Origin: CAZOKH01 sp964580315
GTDB taxonomy: Bacteria; Chloroflexota; Anaerolineae; Anaerolineales; Anaerolineaceae
DNA length: 52,634 nt
Direction: 5' to 3'
Assembly (NCBI GenBank): GCA_964580315.1
Contig: CAZOKH010000010.1
Coordinates: forward strand, 1-52,634
The notes under the pieces: generated by a model
The model's input: only the letters and a program-made list of their open reading frames with translations
Told to the model about the DNA's origin: nothing
The model's database searches: none
Part shown: one piece after another, positions 8,317-16,948 of the stretch
Layout of the letters: each line of letters begins with the position of its first letter
Position numbering within the stretch: the stretch's first letter is position 1
Translations under genes and position numbers: made by a program

Positions 8317-10299
8317 TTATTTGTCTGGATAATAGCCGTCTGGAGAATGCGACCAGATGTTGATTTCTTTGATTTTCAGTCGCTCTTCCGGGTTTGCTGG
8401 CTTAAAAATCATTTTCACATAACGGAATGATTCGATCTGATTGAGGGGATATTGAAATCTGCTGTTATGCACCAGACGGACATCGGTCGTATTGTTGGAT
8501 GGGGGCTGGTAGATGACTGTCCAGTTGATGTTGTCTGATGAAACTGCCCAACTGATATCATTCAGCATACGTTCAGCGCTGGCGTCGGTGCTGTCTGATT
8601 CAACGCGAAAATCGATAATGTTGGCGTGTACTTCTTTTTGTAGATCCATCACGACTGTGAATTCGCCGGCGCTCTTGGTTTCGGCATACTGAGAATTTTT
8701 ATCTTCCCTTAAGGCAGATGAAAAGGGGTGGTTTTCTGCAAAGGCGTCAGCCCCTTGAATTGCTTTTGCTTCTGCTGCGTAGTTAACTGGTTTGGTCAGC
8801 CAGAAAATGCCGATAAGTACAAGTATTAAGACGGGTATTGTTAGATAGGCAAAGTAACTTTTCTTTTTTATGAAAGTTTGAATCTGTTCTTGTGTCGTTC
8901 GCCAGGCAGCTGCATATTTTAGTGTTAGATAGAAGACTATCAAGGGGGTAATATGAATCAACATGCGGTTGGCTGAATCGGACCAACCAAGCCGAAATGA
9001 TGACCGCAATCCACCAAGATCGATTAATATAATAAAAAATGACAAAAGGTTTTTTGTATAGAAGCCTTCATTGGGCATCTTCGGTAATAGAATTGATAAA
9101 AATGTAAGTAACAGCACAAAATACCAAAACATCCCCCACCGGCCATTATGGAACATATTGCTGGCAATCATCACGACATTGGTCCAAATATGCGATGGCT
9201 TAATCACGAAAAAACCGATGAAGACAATAATCAGTCCCAGTGGTACCATCCATTTGAAATGTGAAAATAATTTTTTAACTAAATTCCATTTGGAAAAAAC
9301 CACAAAAACGGCCAGTCCCAAGTAGGCTGCAACCATTATCAGAACCCGTTCTGGTTTCATGGCGTGTACGCCTGAACTTGCTGAAGAAACAATGGCTAGA
9401 TTCCAGGCTATCACAGCGAATATTGGCGGCAGGAATGTTAATAGTCTTGTTCGATAGGGGAATTGATCCTGGATTAATGCCAGAATTAAAATGACAAACA
9501 GGAATACTGGTCCCTCAACACGTGAGAGACTTAATCCAATTGCTGCCAAAGCCCCGAAAAAGTTCCATGCCGGGTTATTGGTTTGATTTGCCAGCCAAAA
9601 TGATGATATGCTGATGAGAAAAAAAAGACTTGTGAATAAATGATCGTGTATATAAAAAGCTTGAAACACAACAAAATAGACACTGCAAAGAAAAATGGTT
9701 GACAGGAAAGCTATATGGAAACTTTTTAACTTTAAAGATGAATAAAGACTGTGTAAAGTCAGGCTAAAGAAAATTCCGATTAGAGAGAAGAATAAAAGTG
9801 GTTGGAATGAATAAATATACTGTTCTCCCAGAAGAACACTGGCAGACTGGATCGCCATGGCAAAGATGTTGAAGCTTCCAAGGTTGATACGGGTATCCAA
9901 TGTAAATCCATCCATAACCAGGCTCTTACCAATAAAAATTCTTGATGCGCTGTCAACCGTTACAACCGAATAATTAAAATAAGTTGATAGAACCGAAATA
10001 ATTATAAACACTGCCAGTGTAGTTAAAAATCCATATAGATGACTGCTGGAAAAACGGAGTGTTTTTTGGCGAGCGGCCCAATAAACGGATAGGATGATTA
10101 CGATGCCAATGAGGATTGTTATGGCTTGTAAGTTGTAAGCTCCGATGATTAATAAAAAACAACAAGAGACAACCCACACCAGACTACCCCAAAGGTAAGC
10201 ACTCATGCAGAGAAAACTGTAAGGGACTTGATTGATGAAGGGAAGGCTAACGGAAAAGCCGACCAGCAGCAAAGCAACGTTGAAAAAAACCTGGTTCAT
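8317..10299 (-). CDS. Polytopic membrane protein with C-terminal discoidin-like domain (cassette copy 1)
   Basis: This 660-residue protein has about a dozen membrane segments in its first 510 residues and then a probably extracytoplasmic C-terminal domain of about 140 residues. That domain reads like an F5/8 type C (discoidin, carbohydrate-binding-like) beta-sandwich: VVMDLQKEVHANIIDFRVES...ISWAVSSDNINWTVIY...FRYVKMIF...INIWSHSPDG. The membrane part has short conserved loops (TVDSASRIFIGKS, LSRVEGPVF, MWTN-like, GRWGMFWYF, RLGWSDSANRML). These are shared with the paralogue at 14963-16948. The fold plan resembles GT-C glycosyltransferases, but the catalytic role is inferred. The start overlaps the stop of the 410-aa gene by ATGA, so the two are co-translated. 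It converges with UPF0316 with almost no gap. Confidence 0.82.
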   Translation of the reverse strand: MNQVFFNVALLLVGFSVSLPFINQVPYSFLCMSAYLWGSLVWVVSCCFLLIIGAYNLQAITILIGIVIILSVYWAARQKTLRFSSSHLYGFLTTLAVFIIISVLSTYFNYSVVTVDSASRIFIGKSLVMDGFTLDTRINLGSFNIFAMAIQSASVLLGEQYIYSFQPLLFFSLIGIFFSLTLHSLYSSLKLKSFHIAFLSTIFLCSVYFVVFQAFYIHDHLFTSLFFLISISSFWLANQTNNPAWNFFGALAAIGLSLSRVEGPVFLFVILILALIQDQFPYRTRLLTFLPPIFAVIAWNLAIVSSASSGVHAMKPERVLIMVAAYLGLAVFVVFSKWNLVKKLFSHFKWMVPLGLIIVFIGFFVIKPSHIWTNVVMIASNMFHNGRWGMFWYFVLLLTFLSILLPKMPNEGFYTKNLLSFFIILIDLGGLRSSFRLGWSDSANRMLIHITPLIVFYLTLKYAAAWRTTQEQIQTFIKKKSYFAYLTIPVLILVLIGIFWLTKPVNYAAEAKAIQGADAFAENHPFSSALREDKNSQYAETKSAGEFTVVMDLQKEVHANIIDFRVESDSTDASAERMLNDISWAVSSDNINWTVIYQPPSNNTTDVRLVHNSRFQYPLNQIESFRYVKMIFKPANPEERLKIKEINIWSHSPDGYYPDK

Positions 10300-11528
10300 G
10301 GAAGCGCCTCTTCCATTTGTGAGGGGTAGATAAAAATTATTTTATCCTTTTGACGACGCATCGTGATGTTTTGGACTGCTGTCTGAGAAGGCTCGGGTAA
10401 AATAAAGTAGAAGCGCACTGCCGGTGCATTTCTTTTCATAATGATCTTTTTATTAATTTGACTGATCGATTTGAGGTATTCGGATTGTGGATCAGTTAGC
10501 AAATCGAGTGGTTTGGATTCAATCGATTTTATACGACCAAATCGCCTCAATGATTTTTCAATGACAGTCCCATTATTTATAAGGTTATTATCAATTGTTA
10601 GATTGCTTTGTGGATAATATTCTGCCAGTATTGTGTACAGGGGGTATTGCATTACCTGGTATATTTCGTTTTTGTATAAGAGATCGATAAGCTGGTTTGA
10701 AGGTAGACGTTCTATGGGATCATTTGGTAGAGAAAACCAGTTTATCTTGGGGAATTGATTGATATTGATTATGATACCGATTAGTATAACGACCGAAAAT
10801 AGATAGCTTGCTGATCTTACTAATGAACGATTATAAAAAAGTAGACTAATCAGCAAGACGACGCTGCAAATTATTCCTGCCTGGGCGACCCAACTTTCAT
10901 CAAAGAAAAGCCAATAGCTAATTTGCCGGTATGGCAACAGGATAAGAGTCGCACTGATAGAAAATATTGTTGCTAGTAGAAAAATTCCTAAAAGATGGTC
11001 GGATTTATCTGTTCTTTGCTGTAAAGCAATTTGGGGATGGAAAAAATTAAACCGATAAGCAGATATGTTGTTAAAAAATCGTTGAATTGTTGTCCATCGA
11101 AATGTGATAAGGAGAATAAGTATCTCTATGAAAATTAGCGAAACAAGTTGAATGGTAGGGCGTAAGCGAATAAATAAAGCTTCATGCTCACCATAACTTT
11201 TGGGAGAACGGAGGAGTGCCGATAAACAAAAAACGCTCAGAAGAAAGTCCAGAACGAGAACAGTACCCCAAAAAGAATCGTCTGATATGACAGTTTCAAT
11301 TTTTTGAATGAACAATTCTTGTTTTTTTCTAAGCCTAATAAGAAGGTACAAAGAAATAATACCCACAATGAAGGCAAGGGAAATTAATGCCATTCGTTGT
11401 AAAGAGAAGCCCAAGATGAAAGCATTTTTGGGGTCGGATGGTATTCGTAGTAACTGGATTATATTAATTACTGCACCCAGCCCAGTAATTGTTAGTAAAC
11501 TGATTAATAATGATTTTTTATTTTTCAA
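10296..11528 (-). CDS. Membrane protein with C-terminal soluble domain (cassette copy 1, first gene)
   Basis: This 410-residue protein has about eight hydrophobic segments up to residue 260, followed by a soluble region of about 150 residues. Shared motifs with the paralogue at 16945-18183 are IP-DPKN...FGFSLQR near residue 30, LLRSPKS-G...ALFIRLRPTIQL, LPYRQISYWLFF, the INW-S-P--PIE-L-SN-L-DL-Y--E-YQV segment, RFGR, and the very end FIYPSQMEEALP. I do not recognise a named family. Co-translation with the following 660-aa protein, and duplication of the pair, argue that the two form one functional unit, perhaps in building or exporting a surface glycan. Confidence 0.8.
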   Translation of the reverse strand: MKNKKSLLISLLTITGLGAVINIIQLLRIPSDPKNAFILGFSLQRMALISLAFIVGIISLYLLIRLRKKQELFIQKIETVISDDSFWGTVLVLDFLLSVFCLSALLRSPKSYGEHEALFIRLRPTIQLVSLIFIEILILLITFRWTTIQRFFNNISAYRFNFFHPQIALQQRTDKSDHLLGIFLLATIFSISATLILLPYRQISYWLFFDESWVAQAGIICSVVLLISLLFYNRSLVRSASYLFSVVILIGIIININQFPKINWFSLPNDPIERLPSNQLIDLLYKNEIYQVMQYPLYTILAEYYPQSNLTIDNNLINNGTVIEKSLRRFGRIKSIESKPLDLLTDPQSEYLKSISQINKKIIMKRNAPAVRFYFILPEPSQTAVQNITMRRQKDKIIFIYPSQMEEALP

Positions 11529-11609
11529 CAGTAGAACTCCGCGTTAGGGCGGGACCCACGTTTTTGAAAAGGGTCTTTCTTATTCTCCACAACGAAAAGA
11601 CGAAGAATT

Positions 11610-12647
11610 TTAGACAAAATTCTCCACCAGGTTCACCATCCAGGGGGTTACATCAATTTTTTCAATTAACATTTTATCCCTGCGACGTGCCCATTCTAAT
11701 TTCACGTCAGGCATATCAAGAATCTCACTGATCTTCGAAATCATTGCTTCTTCATCATCTGGCAGAAAACTATAGATTATTCCGTATTTTTTTTCCAATT
11801 CTTCAATAATGGATAAGTAACCAACATGAGTATTGCATCGGATGGCCGGTGTGCCGAGAACTGCGGCTTCAGCCGTCATGGTTTGCCCATCGCTGATAAG
11901 TATCGTGGCATAATACAGGGCATGATGAATGCGGTGAGGAGGGATGGGAAATTGATATTTACGAAATTCTTCAGAGATTTCTCCTTCATCTGATATAAAT
12001 ACTTTACCATGTCTCGACAACAAATTAATTATTCGACGTTGTGCATCTCGACTTAAGCCTCTATGACCCACATCATGATAAGCTTTAAATGAAACCAAAC
12101 GAAGAACAAAGAATTTTTCGCCTTCTGCTAATCCCAATTCTTTTTTTATGGTTGGATCAGGTGTGAACTGATTCGGATGAAGATAAGCCAATTCTTGATA
12201 CCCGTTATAGGGGTGATATTTGGCTGTTTTTTTATCTCTTAAACAAATGGGAACAACAATTCCATCGGCAAATGGATAAGAGAGATATCTAAAAAGCGGC
12301 ACATAATCCGCATCATCTTCAGAAAAGACGATGGATTTGGCGCGCGTGATTCTTGAAACATGTGCAATGGCAACTGATGTGCCAAGTAGCACGTCTGCTT
12401 TAAATCGGATAGTTGCTTTTAAGACATTCCAGTCATGTTCAATTAATTCCCAAGCGTATCCCATAAAGCCGCTGCGTGGTGTTGATGCAATCTTGTATTG
12501 GAAATTTAATGCCTGAAGTAATTCAGGGATCATTTTCCGGTTACGGATTGTAAATAAAACCTGATGATTTCTTTCTTTCCAAATATTGGCTGCATTAGCG
12601 AATAGATGAACATGCGCTGGGTGTCCCACATCAATTAAAATATTCAT
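11610..12647 (-). CDS. DUF354 family protein (GT-B-like)
   Basis: The N-terminus MNILIDVGHPAHVHLFANAA is the hallmark of DUF354, a GT-B-fold family related to UDP-GlcNAc 2-epimerases and glycosyltransferases and found in many polysaccharide clusters. Other typical segments are ADVLLGTSVAIAHVSR, SIVFSEDDADYVP and, near the C-terminus, ILISDGQTMTAEAAVLGTPAIRC, which resembles the donor-binding region of GT-B enzymes. The 345-aa length is normal. The activity is not established for the family as a whole. It follows the DPM1-like GT2 on the same strand with a gap of 19 bases, so the two are probably co-transcribed. Confidence 0.88.
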   Translation of the reverse strand: MNILIDVGHPAHVHLFANAANIWKERNHQVLFTIRNRKMIPELLQALNFQYKIASTPRSGFMGYAWELIEHDWNVLKATIRFKADVLLGTSVAIAHVSRITRAKSIVFSEDDADYVPLFRYLSYPFADGIVVPICLRDKKTAKYHPYNGYQELAYLHPNQFTPDPTIKKELGLAEGEKFFVLRLVSFKAYHDVGHRGLSRDAQRRIINLLSRHGKVFISDEGEISEEFRKYQFPIPPHRIHHALYYATILISDGQTMTAEAAVLGTPAIRCNTHVGYLSIIEELEKKYGIIYSFLPDDEEAMISKISEILDMPDVKLEWARRRDKMLIEKIDVTPWMVNLVENFV

Positions 12648-12666
12648 CTAATGATCATCTACTCTC

Positions 12667-13620
12667 TCATTTTAGATTTCGGTTGTAGTCCATATCGAAC
12701 CACATTGCAAATAGTAAGAACTGAAACCCCGTGATTGCTGTTAACATTAAAGCAAGGGCATTAATTGGTGGAATATGACCAAATGTTAGCCAATAATAGA
12801 TCAGCCTTATAAATAGAATTGGGGATGCGATACCAAGTAAAAAGCCAGACAGTATATAAAAGAATACCAATGGATGAAAATCTCTGATAATATATTTTTG
12901 AACCATGCGCCAGATGAATAATTTCCACATTAACCAGCTCAACTGCGGAATCATGCGGATAGGTTTAATCCCGGATTTTTCCCCAATGCCGTAAATTGGT
13001 TTGATTTCCACGTCACGCACGCGAAAGTTATAGACGTTAAGTTTAACCAGGATATCGTTAGGCACACCATAACGAGGGTAAATTTGTTCAAGGGGTATGG
13101 TTTGAAGTACCTTTAATGTTGCGGCTGTATAACCTGTTTGTGAATCAGCCACCTGCCAGTATCCAGAAGCTATTTTGGTTAATAGGGATAACATCGAGTT
13201 TCCAAAATAGCGGACATGGGGTATCTTCTTCCAGGCTTCGCCAGTAATTAGACGGTTTCCTTTGGCATAATCGATTTCACCAGATACCACTGGCGAAATT
13301 AAACTCTCAAGATCGGCTGGATCCATCTGCCCATCACCCGCCATGACGACAGAAATGTCAATTTTTTGATCTCGGCACCAAATATATCCTGTGGCAATTG
13401 CTTTCCCCACACCCTGATTGGTCTGGTGTCTGAGTAATTCAACCCTGATTCGCGATTCTTTATGGTATTGCTCAACAATTACTGATGTTTTGTCTGTGCT
13501 GCAATCGTCAACGATGACGATTACATCCACAAAATCAGGCATTGTTTCAATCACTCTGCCAATTAATAACTCTTCATTATATGCTGGGACAACTACTCCG
13601 ATTGTTTTTCCCTTATACAT
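12667..13620 (-). CDS. GT2 polyprenyl-phosphate sugar transferase (DPM1-like) with two C-terminal membrane segments
   Basis: This is an inverting GT-A enzyme of family GT2. VVPAYNEE opens the fold, VDDCSTDKT holds the first nucleotide-binding aspartates, and MAGDGQMDPADL is the metal-binding DXD-equivalent. This arrangement is that of dolichol/polyprenyl-phosphate mannose or glucose synthases, which load a sugar onto a lipid phosphate on the cytoplasmic face. Residues about 240-315 form two membrane segments, as in bacterial members. The expected product would be a polyprenyl-phosphate sugar, the usual donor for GT-C membrane enzymes. That makes the flanking polytopic cassettes candidate users (inference). 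It lies upstream of the DUF354 gene and is divergent from the GT4 at 13813. Confidence 0.9.
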   Translation of the reverse strand: MYKGKTIGVVVPAYNEELLIGRVIETMPDFVDVIVIVDDCSTDKTSVIVEQYHKESRIRVELLRHQTNQGVGKAIATGYIWCRDQKIDISVVMAGDGQMDPADLESLISPVVSGEIDYAKGNRLITGEAWKKIPHVRYFGNSMLSLLTKIASGYWQVADSQTGYTAATLKVLQTIPLEQIYPRYGVPNDILVKLNVYNFRVRDVEIKPIYGIGEKSGIKPIRMIPQLSWLMWKLFIWRMVQKYIIRDFHPLVFFYILSGFLLGIASPILFIRLIYYWLTFGHIPPINALALMLTAITGFQFLLFAMWFDMDYNRNLK

Positions 13621-13812
13621 TTGCTATTCATTTCATCAGTGAATTTTTTTGGAATGGACTTGCGGGATAACGGATAAGATTCTACTATAATTTTGATGAT
13701 TCGAAAAAATGAAAAATTACCGATCCGTTTTGAGTTATATGGACAACAAGAAGAGATTTTGTGGTATTTTTAATCCATTATTTTCTTAATTCGGAATGAG
13801 ATAGAAAAGAAC
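13621..13812. promoter_or_regulatory. AT-rich divergent intergenic region
   Basis: These 192 bases separate the minus-strand GT2/DUF354 pair from the plus-strand GT4 and must hold promoters for both directions. The stretch is strongly AT-rich. I could not find a convincing spaced -35/-10 pair, so no boxes are assigned. Confidence 0.4.
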
Positions 13813-14943
13813 ATGCCAAAAACCATAGGAATTATTTCGTTATCCCAAATTGCTTCTGACGGTAGAGTCTTGCGCCAAATTGAGTATTTATCTCGTGATT
13901 ATGACGTGGTGGTGATTGGCTATGGCAAAGCCCCTGACTTTCTTATCAATAGAGCGAACATTCACTGGAATGAAATTAAGCTTCCCAAACAGCCGATATT
14001 GCGCACAGTTCATACTGTCGGAGCAAGGTTGATACAAATCCCATTATTCCCAATGACTCATGCAGCAACTCGAATCGCAATTGAAAACCGGTGTGATGCT
14101 TACCACGCAAACAACTGGGATGCTCTTCCGGCTGCAGCCATTGCCGCCAGGGCAAATGGAAGTAAACTTGTCTTGGATATCCATGAATCCTATGACACAT
14201 GGTATTGGGGTTTGAGCGAGGGAATCATTAAAAATGTGTTTCGAAAATATGCAAAATATGTAGATTCATCAACTACAGTAGTTCAGCAAATTGCTAATCA
14301 ACACCAGGAATTTGGACTTAAACCAGTTGTTTTGCGAAATATTCCTGCGCTGTCAGCCGAAAAAAATATTTTTAGGAAAACAGATGAAAAACATATTCGG
14401 CTGATTTCTCATGGTGTGGCATCAAAAGAACGCCGGACTGATTTAATGATCAGGACACTAGCATTATCTGATGATCGTTATGAATTACATCTTGTTTTTA
14501 CAAATTACCAGTCGGCATATGTGAAAAGTTTACAACACCTTGCAAATCAAATTGCACCTGGCCGTGTATTCTTCTACCCCCCATATGCTCCGCGGGAAAT
14601 TGTCCAGAATATTAAAAAATATGATATTGGTTTTCATCCAATAAAACCGACAAATTTTAATAATTTGATTGCTTTACCGAATAAATTTTTTGAATTCATT
14701 GCTGCGGGGCTGGCCGTTTGTATCGGCCCATCCCCATCAATGGCTGAAATTATCAATGAATTCCACTGCGGGGTTATTGCGCCGTCTTTTGAAGCAGCCG
14801 ATATTGCTGAAGCACTCAATCGTACTACTGCAGCACAGTGGGATGAGATGAAGAAAGCCTCATTAAGTGCATCTAAAGAGTTGAACGCAGATGTCGAAAT
14901 GAAATTGTTAAGCGATATTTGTCATGCTTTACTACAGAAATAA
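13813..14943 (+). CDS. GT4-like glycosyltransferase
   Basis: This is a GT-B glycosyltransferase of 376 residues. The N-terminus IISLSQIASDGRVLRQIEYL is typical of GT4-like enzymes of capsule and lipopolysaccharide clusters. DAYHANNWDALPAAAIAAR and LVLDIHESYD form the acceptor-side domain. The donor-side domain ends with LPNKFFEFIAAGLAVCIG...MAEIINEFHCGVI, which holds the usual glutamate pair. It is the only plus-strand gene between the two membrane cassettes and converges on cassette copy 2. The donor and acceptor cannot be read from sequence. No signal peptide or membrane span is seen. Confidence 0.88.
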   Translation: MPKTIGIISLSQIASDGRVLRQIEYLSRDYDVVVIGYGKAPDFLINRANIHWNEIKLPKQPILRTVHTVGARLIQIPLFPMTHAATRIAIENRCDAYHANNWDALPAAAIAARANGSKLVLDIHESYDTWYWGLSEGIIKNVFRKYAKYVDSSTTVVQQIANQHQEFGLKPVVLRNIPALSAEKNIFRKTDEKHIRLISHGVASKERRTDLMIRTLALSDDRYELHLVFTNYQSAYVKSLQHLANQIAPGRVFFYPPYAPREIVQNIKKYDIGFHPIKPTNFNNLIALPNKFFEFIAAGLAVCIGPSPSMAEIINEFHCGVIAPSFEAADIAEALNRTTAAQWDEMKKASLSASKELNADVEMKLLSDICHALLQK

Positions 14944-14962
14944 ATAAAAAGGTCGGGCTGTT

Positions 14963-16948
14963 TTATTCAGGATAAAAACCATCGGGAGAATGAGACCAGA
15001 CGTTAATCAATTCAATTTTTAAACGTTCCTGTGGATTGACTGGTTTGTAAGTTAAGCGCAAATATCGAAAAACTTCAATTTGCTCAACTGAATATTGAAA
15101 TTTGTTGGTATGAACTTTTCTCACAGTTGTTGTATTGGCTGTTGGGGGTTGATAAATTGTAAACCAGTTATTCTTATTTGATGATACAGCCCAACCGATA
15201 TCGGTTAACACGCGTTCAGCGCTGGCATTTGTGTTATCCGATTCCACGATCATTTCAATGATATTGGCATGAATATCTTTTCCCAAATCAATAATTACTG
15301 TGAGATTGCCCGGGTTTTTTGCTTCGGCGTACAATACGTCATCAATATTCCGTAATGCCAAAGAAATTGGCTGTTCATCCTTGAAAAATTCTGCGCCTTC
15401 AATCACCTGCGCTCTAGTTGCATAATTTATTGGTCTACTAAAAAAGAAAAAGAATCCCAAGACAATGATTACTGTGGAAAAAATGAATATTCCAACAAAT
15501 CTATTTTTTCCAATGATAGCCCGTATTTGTTGTTCTGAGATATTCCATGATGAAGTGTATTTAATAACCAGGTAAAGAATTAGGGTTGGTACGATATGAA
15601 CCAACATGCGGTTGGCCGAATCGGACCATCCAAGGCGATAGGGATTACGTAATCCGCCTAAGGCTACCAATAATAAAAAAAACGAAACCAGATTAATTGT
15701 AATTAATCGTTCTCGGGGAATTTTCGGAAGAGGAATTGTAAAAAATAATAGTGGGAGAATGAAATACCAAAAGCTTCCCCAGCGACCGTTTGTGAACATG
15801 TTACTTGCGATCATCGATATATTTGTCCACATATGCGCTGGTTGCAGTATCACCAAGACCATAAAAATCAGCATAACGCCCATTGTCAGTAAAATTTGCA
15901 TGCGTGAAAAGATTATTTTTCTGATCCAATGATTATTTGAAAGAATTGTTAACAATGCCAGCCCCAAAAAGGCCCCAATGACAAGAATGACACGGTCAGT
16001 TTTTAGAAAATAGACATCTTGATTGACAACTGTAAGAATTATTGAATACCAACCTGAAACGGTAGTTGCAGGAATTAAATATGTCCAAAGTCGATTTCTA
16101 TATGCAAATTGATCTTGACTGAGTGAAAGAGACAATATGATTAAGGCAAAAACGGGTCCTTCAACTCGGGATAAACTCATTCCTATTGTGGCTAATGATC
16201 CAAAAAACAACCACCCAGATTTTTGTTGTTGATGTGCCAGCCAGAACGCGGACACAGCAATCAATGTAAAAATGCCTACCACGAAATTATCATGAATATA
16301 GAATGTCTGAAATATCATGAAATAAGTGCTACCCATAAATGAGAAAGCTACGATGCTTCGGGGAAGATAAAGATTCCCCGTTTTGATCTCATTTAAAACC
16401 TCATTGGAAAGGAAAATGAAAATACCAATCAGGGAAAGCGCGAACAATGGTTGTACAGTATAGAGATAATCATCGCTTATGATTGCAGCAGCTGATTGAA
16501 GCGCTTCAGTGAATATTCCGTTGTGACCCAATTGTGCCAGGTTGTGACTGGTAAAGCCATCCCAAAACAGACTTTTTCCAATAAGAATGCGCCCGGCTCC
16601 ATCTACTGTAGTGATTGAGAAATTGAACTTTTCTGTAATAAATGCAATAAAGATGAACAAAAACAAACAAAAAGTTCCCCATTTTATCTCTCTAACTGAA
16701 AGCTGGAGGGTTTGTTTTTTGTAAGAGAAGAAAAGACCTATTGCTATGATTACAATAAGAGAAAAAAATATGGATGGGGCAGTATAAAGATTTAGTATTA
16801 ACAAAAAACAGACTGCTAAGACCCAAATAAGACTTCCCCACAAATAACTACTTATGCATAAAAATGTAAAGGGTACTTGTTTTTTTAGAGGGAGTCCTAC
16901 AGCAATACCTGTTATGAACAAAAACAGAGTGAAGAGAACCTGATTCAT
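14963..16948 (-). CDS. Polytopic membrane protein with C-terminal discoidin-like domain (cassette copy 2)
   Basis: This 661-residue protein is a full-length paralogue of the protein at 8317-10299. It has the same dozen-or-so membrane segments and the same conserved loops (TVDGAGRILIGKS, LSRVEGPVFAL, MWTNISMIASNMFTNGRWG, RLGWSDSANRMLVHI). The C-terminal domain is the same too (LGKDIHANIIEMIVESDNTN...IGWAVSSNKNNWFTIYQPP...LINVWSHSPDG). The C-terminal domain is more alike between the copies than the membrane part. Its start overlaps the 412-aa gene by ATGA exactly as in copy 1. A GT-C-like role is inferred only. Confidence 0.82.
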   Translation of the reverse strand: MNQVLFTLFLFITGIAVGLPLKKQVPFTFLCISSYLWGSLIWVLAVCFLLILNLYTAPSIFFSLIVIIAIGLFFSYKKQTLQLSVREIKWGTFCLFLFIFIAFITEKFNFSITTVDGAGRILIGKSLFWDGFTSHNLAQLGHNGIFTEALQSAAAIISDDYLYTVQPLFALSLIGIFIFLSNEVLNEIKTGNLYLPRSIVAFSFMGSTYFMIFQTFYIHDNFVVGIFTLIAVSAFWLAHQQQKSGWLFFGSLATIGMSLSRVEGPVFALIILSLSLSQDQFAYRNRLWTYLIPATTVSGWYSIILTVVNQDVYFLKTDRVILVIGAFLGLALLTILSNNHWIRKIIFSRMQILLTMGVMLIFMVLVILQPAHMWTNISMIASNMFTNGRWGSFWYFILPLLFFTIPLPKIPRERLITINLVSFFLLLVALGGLRNPYRLGWSDSANRMLVHIVPTLILYLVIKYTSSWNISEQQIRAIIGKNRFVGIFIFSTVIIVLGFFFFFSRPINYATRAQVIEGAEFFKDEQPISLALRNIDDVLYAEAKNPGNLTVIIDLGKDIHANIIEMIVESDNTNASAERVLTDIGWAVSSNKNNWFTIYQPPTANTTTVRKVHTNKFQYSVEQIEVFRYLRLTYKPVNPQERLKIELINVWSHSPDGFYPE

